Below are positions 33,675-45,475 of a stretch of DNA of 64,000 nucleotides, piece after piece. The DNA lies in contig JAGPNK010000004.1 of the NCBI GenBank assembly GCA_020746835.1, forward strand, positions 248,001 through 312,000, in the 5' to 3' direction. Positions within the stretch are counted from its first letter, which is position 1. Every line of letters begins with the position of its first letter. Below the pieces are notes generated by a model that saw only the letters and a list, made by a program, of their open reading frames with translations, did no database searches and was not told the DNA's origin. The position numbers and the translations under genes are program-made. This DNA is from Stachybotrys elegans. Lineage: Eukaryota; Ascomycota; Sordariomycetes; Hypocreales; Stachybotryaceae.

Positions 33675-34812
33675 ATGCTCATGTCATCCGTGTTTACAGC
33701 CTTGGCCGGCTTGTTCGCTGTGACTTCCGCACAGAGACTCACAAAGCCTGTCATTCAACCTGAAACTCCCTCCTTTGAAAGCGGGCTCTTCAACTCCCTA
33801 CGTCCGCACCAAAGCAACATCGGGCAGTGGGAATGGGGCTGTAAGTCAGATTCGCACCGGAAATCCCACGCTAACGAGTAAGGGATTCCTCTGCGCTGTC
33901 ACGACGTGGCGATTGCTGAGGGCTTCAACCCGTACGATATCGAGGTGTACGATGTCTTTTATGACGATTGTGGAAGTGCCTGGGTCTTTTGTCGACATCA
34001 CGACGCTGAAATGGACTTGACTAGCATGCGAGACGTTTTTGGACGCATGCCAGCTCGAACGCGGCAATATGTCCGCACCATCATGGCTCTGCCCGGGACT
34101 CGGAGTGCATACACCTTGTAAGTGGCGACCACACGAGCATGAAGAGTACTAACTGAGGCAGCTCGGACTTGGGCGACGTTGTCTTCTTTGGTGATTGCCA
34201 CAGGTACCCAACCGTGTTCATCCACGAGATTGGGCATATTCTTGACGTGCACGGCGTTCCGGGTCACACTGGCTCCCGATTCTCCTGTAAGTAACGTTGA
34301 TCAATGTAGATGCTCTCTGCTGACGTCAATAGTGGGTCAAATATGGCTAGACAACTACAATTTGGATCCCAGAATTTGCAACGAATATGCGCAGACAAGT
34401 ATGCTCCCCAAGATATATCCTCGTAGCTACTAACAAATTAGACCAAATAGAGAATTGGGCTCAAGAGGTAGTCGTCGGCATGTACGACAAGGTGGTCCCT
34501 GGTGGCCTAGGCGCGATTCAGCCCAACTGGAATGATATATTCCACCAATACGCAACGGTTCAGGGCTATCTTGGCAACGCAATCATTCCTGGCGGTACCT
34601 GCGACTTCCGCTGGCCAAACGAGTAAGCCATCAAATGTCCTGAAGTAACATATGCTCATACATACAGTGGAATACGCTGCATGGGTCCCGCGGCTCCATG
34701 CGGAAGGTCTCGACAGGCTGTCCACGTCACGCCAGTTGATAGCAATGTGACTCTTCTGGAAGTCCCAGCTGGTCCTGACATGTCCCATACCGAGTGTGAC
34801 TTTTCGGGATAG
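33675..34812 (+). CDS. Secreted CON-13-like protein with HExxH motif (putative metallopeptidase)
   Basis: Six exons, 33675-33840, 33883-34117, 34162-34286, 34333-34398, 34442-34622 and 34668-34812, give 305 residues. A signal peptide (MLMSSVFTALAGLFAVTSA) is followed by a globular domain with GWIPLRCHDVA, PYDIEVYDVFYDDC, DVFGRMPARTRQYVR and FIHEIGHILDVHG. HEIGH followed by DVHG fits HExxHxxxxH-type zinc sites. Eight or more cysteines suggest an extracellular fold. I recognise the layout as that of the Neurospora conidiation-specific protein 13 family, whose biochemical activity is not established. Introns are only 42-46 nt. An upstream in-frame ATG at 33588 exists but buries the signal peptide. 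Confidence 0.88.
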
Positions 34813-35609
34813 AGACAACCCGCGCGATTGAGGAAGTGGCGGGCGAGTCGGGTATAACATATTGTATCATACCTGACTACTAGAATGGACTTATGGATTA
34901 AAGCCGCATGGGGAGCTGCGAACTAGTACTTGGGACTCAACCAATCACAATCTAAGCATAGGAGATAATCTCGAAGAGCGCATTGGTATGTGGAACAAGA
35001 TTAACATGGAGATTCCATCCAATAATTCGCGTGAAACAATCATTGTGGATGGATTGATCACAGTCTTTGCAATTATTTAATAAGTTAACTAAAGCTTCCT
35101 CGCCAGGTACTATTAGTTAGAGCCTTCTACCTAGCCCTCTATATATAAGGCCAGCTTAACGTTCCATTCTCTTGGGGCTGAGGGTTACCCAGAACCGGTA
35201 CGTTGAATGCTCATAGGGCTGTGTGCGAGCAGGCATGGATGCAACACAGTCTTGACGATAAGCTTCGAGACCATGCAATACTTGGAGATAGTCATTCAGG
35301 TCCCATATCGAATGCGTCTCAACCAACTGCGTGACATTTTTTTTTACGTTGTGAGACATCTGAGGCTTTGGCTTATACTACTAAGCTTACTATTCCCAGA
35401 TTATATCAACAGTAAGGCGGGCGGGAGAATGTGACTGGCGATGGTCGCATTAGGCTATTAGCAATGAAAAGATCATAGCCATTCGGGCGTTCTTCTTTCG
35501 AACAATGCCAAGTGTAAGAATGCCACACCTTCACTGTGATCATATAGGGGCGCCAGCTACCACCCCAGCGGGACATCACCATCATCACGACATTTAGTCA
35601 TCTCCAAGA
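34813..35609. other. Intergenic, AT-rich, 0.8 kb
   Basis: I see no gene. A TATATATAAGG stretch near 35140 and a run of T at 35336-35344 stand out, but no transcript can be inferred. Confidence 0.4.
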
Positions 35610-36508
35610 TGCTTTTCTTTCTCACTTTTCTTATTGCCGGCGCTGCCCTGGCGCAGATCGAACAGGAGCTCTCGGACGGGTACGAATACGGTTTGGCATA
35701 TCACTATTTGCAGACTACGACTTGACAGATGCCGAGGTCCAGGAACTCACCGAGTCCCCAGACCTCGCTGTTTATTACGGGGGACGTGGCCCTTCCGACG
35801 GCGATAACAATTGGGATCTCTATATGAGACTAAACGCAAACGTGACTATTGCCGAAAGCGAGGAGGGCAACGTCCGTCAAATCCTGGGTATTGATATTCA
35901 GGCCGGGGCTCCGACTGAGACGCCTTCATTTTCATTCATCTGCCCTCGCGTGCTCACTCTTTTGGCCAACAGTTCCGCCGCACTCAGCCGGGACGGAAGT
36001 GGCCATTGTGACGAGCGCGGTGCATTGAGTACTGAGTGTTCTGATGCGCTGCGACTCCAAGTCACGACGCTTGACTATAACAACCTAGAGCTCCGGGAAA
36101 ACTGCCAAGGAAACATTATCGCTGTGGCGACTATTAGTATAAAGACGCTGCAATCTGTTGTCGCGATGCTGGCCCTGGTCCTTCGCTGGCGAGAAATCAG
36201 GTGGTGCGAACCCTGTGGGCGGCGCCGCGGCGGTCGAGGGCGTGTTTTACAGATTTACGAGCAACCAGGAAGAAGGTAGCCAAGAAGCATACGAGAGAAT
36301 TGAAGCCTTGTCGGAGCTCTACGCCGTGGTGATGACCAGGCTCTTGTGCTTGAGTGGGTTCGGAGATGGTGAAGCAGGAGACGACGGGATTCCGACTGAA
36401 ACAAGGACTATACCAGTTCCTGAAGGCTTTAACGATAGTGCGGCTTCACGGCTGTCCTTCTCGCTCGTGGCCGGTGCTGCCGCAGTACTAATGACTATAA
36501 TTATCTAA
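35610..36508 (+). CDS. GPI-anchored secreted protein gene with interrupted reading frame
   Basis: A signal peptide (MLFFLTFLIAGAALAQ) at 35610 leads a hydrophilic domain (35710-36150: LTDAEVQELTESPDL, DGDNNWDLY, TLDYNNLELRENCQG). In a third frame a further segment (36175-36508: GANPVGGAAAVEGVFYRF, SELYAVVMTRLLC) ends in a small-residue site and a hydrophobic tail (LSFSLVAGAAAVLMTIII), typical of a GPI signal. The three parts lie in different frames. The first junction would need a 23- to 38-nt intron, and the second could be a weak GTGGCG...GAG intron of about 70 nt or single-base losses near 36155 and 36175. The gene is either frame-broken (a pseudogene), wrongly sequenced, or unusually spliced. 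No function is assigned. Confidence 0.55.
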
Positions 36509-37273
36509 GGGCATGCTACGCTCAAGCTACAGTTGTTGCCTCTTTTAAAGGGAGATGTACTATCTAACCTAGGATAGCTAGAGCATGTACGAGATAGATG
36601 GATGAGAGTGAAAAAGGGGATAGTGTATGGTGACTTATTAAAGATAATAAAGAAATAACGAATAAAATATATTAAACCTGCTGATGCCTTGATGTTTAAC
36701 CATACACTTGATTGAGCTGCTTCCATCCCTTCTCAAGGCTTCCTTATTAAATTCCGCACTTCCGAATCCCGTTTCGCCTCGTATTTGCCGTTCGAACCTT
36801 GCAATCTCGTGAGCTCAGCTCGTGTGTTGAATTATCAGCCACTCCACTTTAGCATGGATTTAGCAGGGGCCCAACTGCCGTGGCTAGCTGAAACATGCGC
36901 TAGAGGAAAGTATTTACCGCATCAGGTGCACTAGTGGACATGCCGACATTAGTACCTGTAATTCTTGGGGGAGCCACGCTCGGTTCAGCCCGGCCTGGCC
37001 TAGAACGAGATAGACTCAAAAATTGAGATGGAGACTTCTAGTTTAAGAACCAGCTGAAAGCATTGCAGATCGATCTATTAAAACTGTGACCGGTCCCCTC
37101 CTCAGGTGGCTTCAAGCAGCCTCGCTCATCTAGTTACTACATTTGACCAGTCCATCTTTTCGATCGCAATAACGGCGCTTGCCAAGAGTTTGCTTCGTGC
37201 ACAGAACGACGGTTGCGTGACTCGGGAGGTATCGATTGCAGCTACCTGTGTTCGAATTTGACCATACGCCATC
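36509..37273. other. Intergenic, upstream of the FAD oxidase
   Basis: About 0.77 kb, AT-rich in its first third (36600-36720). A TTCGAAC-like tRNA T-loop near 36790 has no matching stems. No gene supported. Confidence 0.4.
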
Positions 37274-39111
37274 ATGGCTCCCACGAATCGAGATGCAAAA
37301 ACCAATGGCACGCCGTCCGATGATGATGCGGCCACTGCCAAAGCCAAGGACGAGTATAAGAAACTCAAGTCACCCTGGTCGCTTCGAAATATAGTTCCCA
37401 ACCTGCTTGTTCCCACAGCAGCTTCTCTCATCCTGTGGTGGAAGATGCCCGCCGGGCTTTCTCCACCCCCGACAGCGCTGCGTAGCTGCCTTGACAGCGT
37501 TTGTGTTGGGACTCAAGACTGCGTGAAGTATCCTGGCAGCGGACAAGATAACGAGTTCTTCCAATGGTCCTCGCCGTTCAACTTGGCTCGCAAAGTAGTC
37601 CCCGCCGCAGTGGTTAGACCCAAGGACGCTGAACAGGTTTCAGCTTTCGTTCAATGCGCAGCCCAGAATAACGTCAAGGTCCAGGCGCGGTCTGGAGGAC
37701 ATTCATACGCGTCAGTTCACACCCATTCTCTGTGCTCCCCTTTTATGTTTATCATGCTAAGACTTTCCAGAAATTATGGTATGTTGGCCCGCAGCTGACG
37801 AACAACTTACCTAACTGATCCTAGGACTGGGTGGATACGATGGCTCCCTTTCAATTGACTTACGAAACTTTAGATATGTCAGGCTTGACGAGACATCTTG
37901 GCATGCCACTGTGGGAAGCGGCAGCTTACTTGGCGATATCGACGATTTGCTTGACAATCAGAAAGGAAACCGGGTATTCCCTCATGGTGTATGCCCAGGG
38001 GTGGGAATTGGTGGGCATGCTACAATTGTGAGTTATGCGATCAAGCAGTTCCATCCCATTTATCTACTTTGATCGGCTGACGCTTAGCAGGGTGGCCTTG
38101 GCCCGTCATCACGCATGTGGGGAGCTGCCCTCGATCATATCGTAGAGGTTGAGGTTGTGACTGCCAATGGCACTATCGTTAGGGCAAACGAGAAGAAACA
38201 TGAAGACTTGTTCTTTGTACGTGGATTATGGGACTCGGGACTTGTGAAGTGTTCTAATGCTTTTTCAGGCTATTCGCGGAGCAGCTGCCGGCTTCGGCAT
38301 TGTTACCGAGTTTGTCATGAGCACGGTTCAAAAGCCTAAAACCACCATCCACTTCACACATCGAACTCCATATGCTAAAGCTGAAGAGATTGTTCGACAA
38401 TTTCAGGCATGGCAAGAGCTTGTTGCGGATCCCGAATTAGATCGTCGAATCGGTACTGAGTTCACTCTTGATCCGGAGGGGTCAAAGATTACTGCGACTT
38501 GGTATGGAACACAAGGCGATTTCGACAAGTCCGGGATCGCCAATAAACTCGGGCTGAAACTTACTCCAGTTGAGTCTAGCTGGATTAATACTAAGCGCTG
38601 GCAATTTGAGAACGCAGTCTTGGTTCTCTCTGATATCCCGACTGAATTCTTCTCTCGCAGTCTGGGGTTTACAGCTCAGGATCTTCTAACCAAAAACGCA
38701 ACAGAACACCTTGTCGAGCTGGTTAGAAAGAATAAGGAGCAAGCTGAGCTCAAATGGTTCTGCATTTTCGATGCCACAGGTGGCGCGGTATCAGATCCTG
38801 CAACGGACTCTACGGCATATGCTCACCGCGACAAAGTTATGTTCTACCAGTCATATGTGTATAACATTTGGGCTCCATTGGGCAAGGTTGAAACAGAGCT
38901 CCTGAACGACATTCACAGAACTATACTCGATAACAATCCTCAGCGACCTCCAAGCACTTACCCTGGCTATATCGATCCCCTGCTAGAACACCCTCAAGAG
39001 ACTTATTGGGGAACTAACCTGCCCAGGCTCCAAAAGATCAAAACTGCTTGGGATCCTAAGGATGTGTTTCAGAATCCCCAGAGCGTCCGACCTTTACTAC
39101 GAGTAAATTAA
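37274..39111 (+). CDS. BBE-like FAD oxidoreductase, bicovalent flavin type, membrane-anchored
   Basis: Oxidase of the berberine-bridge/glucooligosaccharide oxidase family, 538 residues, from exons 37274-37710, 37771-37778, 37825-38027, 38091-38216 and 38269-39111. The FAD-attaching His is in RSGGHSYA (about residue 143) and the second attachment Cys is in VCPGVGIGGH, so the flavin is predicted to be bicovalent. The second exon is only 8 nt; it restores HSYANYGLGGYDGS perfectly. The N-terminus is hydrophilic for about 45 residues, then LVPTAASLILWW suggests a single membrane anchor rather than a cleaved signal peptide. The C-terminus has the usual YWGTNLPRLQKIKTAWDPKDVF. Substrate unknown; relatives oxidise sugars, alkaloids or polyketide intermediates. 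Its stop lies 196 bp from the convergent inositol phosphate synthase stop. Confidence 0.93.
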
Positions 39112-39307
39112 GGAGCGTGTTGGGTTAAGATCAAGTCAAGAAGATGTTGAAGTTTAAGTTATCTCACTTATTTTCTGTTTTGTTTCCTATCTGTTGAAGC
39201 TAGGAGTAACTGATGTTGAAAGATTCATCTTCGCCCAGCACCTCTGTAACCGTGACTCAAAATCGAAATTGACCACTTTGTGCAGCGACACGGTAGTCTT
39301 TTCCCTT

Positions 39308-41064
39308 CTAGAGCAGCTTATGCTCAAGCGTCATGTCTGATTCAGGCTCCAATCCGACACACGCCCTGAAGATGTTCGTCAACGCCGCCCTTTGCTTTGC
39401 CAACGAGTTGACGACGGGCGTTCCGGGAGGAGTCATCGGTGCCTTCAACATGTAGCTGAGGATGCTGAGTACGCTGTGAAAGCCTTTGAAGGACGAGTCG
39501 TCCCCTGCAGTCAATGTTCTCCATCGAATTCTGGTCATCATCTCTGCCACCAGTACCAGGTCGATGATGAGTGGTGAGGCAAGAAGTGAATCTTCGCAGA
39601 CATTGAAAATACTGAAGCCGTTAGCAGTATACGAGAAAAGGAAGAGGTCCACGTACGATATCGTTTGGTGACCACCTAGAAATATCTCTGCATAATATTC
39701 ATCAAGGGCGCGTTTGTTATCGCCCACGGCTGGCATGTATTTGATGACAACAGTGTGATCGGGGTGCTCGCCCGGCTGATACAAGACGGTGTTCGCCTCA
39801 ACCATGTCATCAATCACGGTGGACTTGGATATCTCCTTGGATCGGAATTGTTTCTGACACGTTAGCAGAATACCACCTGTGAGGACTCTAGTGGCTATAC
39901 CTGTTCGCTCAAGTTCTTGCCATCGTTGTTTCCGAGGTGATTGTAGCTTGCAATCGAGGTGAGTTTGATGCCGGCATTGATGAGGAAGTCAGCCAGAGCC
40001 GACTTCATCTTTGTCTGCCCCGACTTGAAGTCATCACCAGCAATAAAGGCCTCATGTTTCTCTGCTAGTTGAACGACGCCAGGGACAAATGTGTTTTGCG
40101 GTGATCCGTTAATAAAGGGCGCACCTTCCAAGATCGAGGCCACTGCGAATATGCTCGAAGGTGATATTTCGCCGTGTCCCTCCCGGATGGATCTGAGCAA
40201 ATTCTCAGCGGTATCGTTCACTCCATCCAGCAGATCCGCGTATCGTTCAGTGTTGGCTGTCCATTGAACAATGACCTTGTCAAGGTGATGGGTTTGTTTA
40301 AACTCGCTTGGATCAGTCAGCGGGGTTTTCTCCTCAGGGCGGTCAAGTTACCGAATATCCCGTCGAATTTGCTCAACGTGACTCATAGAGGCAGTGCTGC
40401 CCGCGAGAACATTGTCAACTCGATCACCCTGATTGGCGGCAATAAAGTCAGGGTAGTAGATGCTAGGAAGAGGCACCAGATTCGCCATCTGTTTCCTAAC
40501 CTGTGCTTTCAGGGTCGGCTCCAGCACAGCTGCTCGGTCCATAGCATCAGCCAGATTCATACGGCTGATATCCCATCCGCCAATGACCAGATCATTAGGA
40601 TGAACCATTGGGAGCACATCATGGAACGGGATGTTGACGTCTCGGTTTGTCTTGGTGTCAGTACCAAGCTTCATGGTAGATCCCATGATCAATGATCCAT
40701 AGTAGTTGGCTGTTCTTGGGCCTTCGCGCGTCTCCCAAGTGAGCTTGGAGCGGTTGGCGATGATGCCAGCAGTTATGGTTGTACCATTGTTACCGCCCCA
40801 TCCCACCAGCATCACACCAACCTTTGGTATCTTGCGATCAACCGTGAATTCGTATGCAGTAGCCTGAGGCCTCGCAACAAACGTCCCATTACCATCCCTC
40901 ACCACGTTTGTGGTCCGGTATGTATATTTGGATCGAATCTCCTTGTCGGTGTACACGACGTTGGGAGAATCGACCCTGAATGCTTCACGCACGCCAGATG
41001 CTACATGGTCCCCAGCAGCGGGGGTGCTGGACAGCATATCCTCAACTTGCGAATGAGGGGCCAT
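39308..41064 (-). CDS. INO1: Inositol-3-phosphate synthase
   Basis: Converts glucose 6-phosphate to 1D-myo-inositol 3-phosphate with NAD, the committed step of inositol synthesis in the cytosol. Exons 40352-41064, 39901-40306, 39657-39853 and 39308-39611 give 539 residues, matching fungal Ino1. Conserved blocks are all intact: [11 protein letters not shown] (NAD site), [59 protein letters not shown] and [13 protein letters not shown]. Nothing suggests inactivation, so this is probably the housekeeping enzyme, but a cluster-associated duplicate cannot be excluded without the rest of the genome. Confidence 0.96.
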
Positions 41065-42623
41065 GATTATGATTCCAGCTTTTTGCTTCTTCTGTACGCC
41101 CGGGAGTTTCAGTTAGTTTCGTCCGTCAACGCTTGGTTTAATAATGAGGGACAACGCGCACTGTAGGAGCTATTAATACTGGATGTAGTTGGGAATGGGT
41201 TGCTAGGTGAAATAACCGTTGAAACGCACAGTAGATAGCGATGGGAACGAGACTCGAATGACCAAGACCCGTCGGTGCCAGATCTTGGGTGCTGCAGTGC
41301 GCTATGTGATCTGAATCTGACGAATGGCGTTTACCAACTTGCAAGTCCCAGAGGCTTGAGATGTACACAAAAACGCAAACAAGAATTCTTTTTATTTTTA
41401 TTTTACTTCCTGTCAACCCCTCCGGTGGCTTTTGTTTTGTTTTCTTTATTTCTTTCCTTCTCATGACAAGGATTGCCTTCGTTGTCCAACGCAATCGTCC
41501 GCCAGTCAACGTGAAGGGTCGGTTGGTATGCTTCCGTCGCACTATCGATGGCTCCGGACTGCATCTGACCCACAGATCGCTGTGGCAGTCACCTTAAGCC
41601 TGAGAGGCTGGATTTTGCATGTGTCTCTAGTTCTGCAAGAGCCATTAACGGAATGCTTAGCGATTACGCCTGCAGACTGCATTATCTTGAGTCTACGCAA
41701 TGCAGCAACCCCCAGCTGGACGATCACTCAAAGTCTCCGAGACCTCAAGTTAGGCTTGTTGTTCCCTAGGCCCTTGCGGCAGGTGCCATTACAGTATCGA
41801 TAGGTTTCTCTCAGTATCCTTCTCTCAGGACTAATGTCCGGACGTGCATATGCATGCCGGCGGATATGTGGAGTTTCCCTCTTCTGCCGGCACACTCGGC
41901 CGTCATGCAGGCAGGGGTCATGATACACAAGTGCCCAAACGACCAGGGTTGCAGCCAGGGCAAATGTAATTTCACGTGCTGGTTGACTGTGGCCTGATTG
42001 CTGGGTACAGTTGATGAAAGATACTCCCCCAGTTGTATTTGGTATACATCAGCTGAGATACGAATGGCCAGTCTGCCAATCGCAGGCCCCCACGACTACA
42101 TACGCTTGTACGTGGTTGCTGCCGCTGCCGCTGCCGCTGCCCCCTCATTGTTCTCTGGCTCGGCTAACGGGTGATTTTGATAATCCTTTCATTGTTTGAC
42201 TCTGTTCTTTGGTTCTGGGGGTAGCAAGGCCACCATTGTTCGCGTATACTATTGCTATTTCCCCCCCTTACTGCACGCAACTACTCCATCATACATCAAC
42301 TGACACCCCCAAGTACGACCAACACATATAATCTGTCCTAGTCATTGGTAACCTGTCGTATATTCTATTCCTCTTTGCTGTCTGATGGACAGAATGTTAG
42401 TTCAAGATACAAATAGTCGTTAAATCACGGTAGTGCCTTGTGCCCCGATAAAATTTAACTGGCCATGAATGATGGAGAAATACAATAACGAGGGCGTTCA
42501 AGCTGCATAGGATAAGCGACTGACAAGATCCATGGAAGCAAAAGCTCATCGGATGCTGGTAATTCAGGCTCTGCGTTTGTTTTACTTCTTCTCAACGGAC
42601 AGAGACCGAAGAATTCGCCTGTT
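41065..42623. promoter_or_regulatory. INO1 upstream region with palindromic CCGGC motifs
   Basis: No gene supported over 1.56 kb. At 41836-41868 the sequence holds CCGGACGTGCAT followed by ATGCATGCCGGCGGATATG, and TGCCGGCAC lies at 41885. CCGGACGTGCAT recurs exactly at 52188 beside TCCGCCGGCAT, the complement of the second element. A pyrimidine-rich stretch at 41390-41470 is a normal feature of strong fungal promoters. Confidence 0.45.
42118..42141 (+). repeat. Hexanucleotide microsatellite (GCTGCC)4
   Basis: Four uninterrupted copies of GCTGCC lie in the intergenic region downstream of the MFS gene. Confidence 0.9.
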
Positions 42624-44462
42624 TCAGCCCTCATGTTGCACGGTTTGTGGAGCTGTGTCTTGGGCCAGCATATCTTCCGGCTGATCCTCTTTGCGATCAG
42701 ATAGCTTGCGCCACTCCATTGCCCAACTCACCACCCACGCTAATAAAGGACTTGCCAAGGACACCCAAAAGACACTTCCTAGAGCGGAAGAGAAAGCTCC
42801 AATGACCTCATCCATGAGCTCCTGAGGTACAATGTTCCGGAATTCTCTTCCGCCAGCTGCAACAACAGCGTCTCCGTCTATTCCGCCCACATCTCTGAGC
42901 TGACGTAGAAGGACGTCGACAAAGATGTTCTGCCCAACACTTGGTGCTAGTGTGCCACCAAGGATCTGAAAGAACATGACGATGACGAGGCCAGTCGGCA
43001 CGTCTGCCTTGCTGAGGACGACTTGAACCGCCAAGATTGGCATCTGCCCACAAGTCCCATAGCCGACTCCGCTAAGTATCTGGGCTGCTATCCATAGTCC
43101 ATGGGCACCATTGGTGCCAACTAGCTGGTAGAGCCCAGAGCCAATTGCCAATATCGGGGCTCCAAACCACATCAAAGGTACATAGTGGCCAGTCTTGGAT
43201 GCGATATACCCAGCAACAAGCGTGGTGATGCTATTGGAAACAATTATGGGAAGCAAGAATACTCCCGACTCGGTAGCGCTTGTGTTCTGCACCGACTGGA
43301 AATAGATGGGCCAGTAGTAAGTCTGCTGGACGATGGCCACCTGAACGAGCATCATGAAGATGCACGACACATATACAGTCCGATTGCGGAAGATGTGAAG
43401 AGGGATGGTCGAGCTGGAGGTTTGTTAGCAAACTAAACAGTGTCCTGGTACAATTTAAGTAGTACGAAAGATGTACCTCTCTTTTCCCCGGGCCTGGAGG
43501 AAGATGAAGGCAACCAAGAGGACTGAGAAGCCAATCAGACACCCAAAGACATTTGGGTGAGACCATGGATAGACAATGCCACCCCACTGAAGAGCCAAAT
43601 TTAAGCAGGTAGTCGAGCCCAAGAGGACGATCGCGCCGGGAATATCAAGTTCTCGCAACTTTCGCATCCATGACAAGGTCCCCTTGGCGGCTGGCGGAGG
43701 CTTCTTCAGGGTAAACCAAATAAGGAGCAATCCAACGGCGCCGAATGCTAATAGAGAGTCAGTCTTATTGTCTTTCAGAGACTCGGACGGGTGGCCATAC
43801 GCAAGTTCATCCAAAAGATGAAGCGCCATGTGAGAGTCTGGTTGTCGGTAATAGCACCTCCCACAAGAGGTCCCATGGCAGATCCGATGCCGTACATGCC
43901 AAACACGATAGGGAGAGCAATAGCTTGGGTTTTGAGTGCGACGCAGTATGCCATTATCGTGGTCGCACCGCTCACCAAGCCAGCAGCACCCACACCGGTA
44001 ACGGCTCTGCCGACTATGAGGCTCATGGAATTGGGAGCAAGCGCAGAGATGACAGAGCCTATCTCGAAAATGACAAGCATGATGCAGTACGTCCATTTGA
44101 TATTGTAGACGGTGTAAAGTCGACCGCAGGTAGGCAGCATGGCCATTTGTGCCATCAGGTAGGAGGAGCCATACCAGCCTATGTCATTCAGGCTTCCGAA
44201 GTCGCTCGTAATCTGTGGTATCGCAGTAGCTGAATAGTCGCGTTAGCACAAGGCGGATTTTTTGTGAACATGAAGCCGAACCTAGAATGGTGTTGTCTAA
44301 TGCTAGGACAAAGGAAATGGACATGAAGGCCAAGACCAAGGTGCCGAGCGCCCAGCCCTGCATGTACCCTCCCTTGGGCTCCTCGTCGACGTGCTCGACA
44401 TCATGACTGTTGAGGGCCGTTGTGGTTGGGAGTGTAGCGGTCTCTGTGGCCTTCTCCTCCAT
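42624..44462 (-). CDS. MFS exporter, DHA2 (14-helix) drug/toxin efflux family
   Basis: Plasma-membrane proton antiporter of 556 residues. Exons 44282-44462, 43801-44229, 43477-43747 and 42624-43413 splice in frame. Motif A/C features are present: LDNTILATAIPQI in helix 1, GWYGSSYLMAQMA in helix 2, GRAVTGVGAAG in helix 4 and GPLVGGAITDNQTLTWRFIFWMNLPFG in helices 5-6, the last being diagnostic of this family when read across 43801-43870. Family members export secondary metabolites or xenobiotics. It lies between INO1 and a Zn2Cys6 regulator on the same strand as the latter and is the natural exporter for the tailoring cluster that follows; this is inference. Confidence 0.93.
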
Positions 44463-45475
44463 TTTGGTAGACCAAGAGAGACAAGGGTTGACAGGAAGGA
44501 GTTGGGTGACTGTCTCTGCACAGGTTGAGAGCGAAGGAGACGAGAAGGAGGGGAAAGTCAGGCGGCGCGTCGGACAGGTCGACACCCCGACAACAAACCA
44601 CCCTTGTCAGGGCGACGCGGGGTTCTCTGCAAATGTTTCCTTTGCTACCTTGTCTCTGCAAACTGTCGATGCGCCTATCAAGGTACGATGTTGGATTGTG
44701 TCATGGGTGGCGACCCTTGAGATGGAAAGTGAATCTATGAAAGAGGAAGGTATGTAGAGAAGAATTGTGAAGAGAAGATATGGGGTCAACAAAAGGGTTT
44801 CCTCAACAGGCCTCAACCGTTTCCCATCGCGTGCATGTTCCCTCGACTTTCCGCTTATCTCCAGTGTGGTACATTCGGCAGGCCGGGACGACAATCCGGT
44901 GCCGGCAACCAACATGCATAATAAGCAGGAATGCCCGGCGGGTTTCTGAGCCAATCATAAATGTTGCGTATACGCTTAAGCTTGGGGTACGGTTCGCTTG
45001 GCCGGGGGGCCACCATATCTCGCTTGCAGTTTAGAGGGTGCCTAAACGACTAAACGAGGGCATGGATTCCCCAGCCATGGACAGGACCCCGGAGGTGTTT
45101 CTCCAACCACGGATGGGAGCATGGATCAGGTGTGCTTTGTAACCAACGAGCATCGAGATGTGTAATTTCTGTGGGCCAAATCCTTCGCGAAGAAGGAATA
45201 TCAGCCCGTTTTGGACCTTTTGTGTCCATATCGCTCCATGCTCGTGCCATCCGAGCGGCAGTCAGCGGGTGGCGTGCCGTCCCGTCCGTCCATGGCATCT
45301 GCGACAAGGCAAACCACTCCCGGCGCTACTGTACGCGGGCCGTTCTCATTCCCTGCCTATGGTGGTGATTGACGATATTTGCGATTCTGATGTTTAAAAG
45401 AAGAAGAAAAAAGGGCTTCATTGTAACAACATCGTCTAGTCTAGTTGCGTGCTCAAGTGTGCCATAATAGTATTG
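44463..45475. promoter_or_regulatory. MFS promoter and regulator 3' flank
   Basis: A GC-rich patch at 44895-44943 carries ATCCGGTGCCGGCAACC and ATGCCCGGCGGG, variants of the CCGGC elements seen in the neighbouring divergent promoters. No gene supported. Confidence 0.4.

Noticed and set aside
36780..36800. TTCGAAC sequence resembling a tRNA T-loop
   Set aside because: Flanking bases do not form the five-base T stem, and no anticodon arm or A/B box pair is present. A similar TTCGAA near 33475 fails for the same reason.
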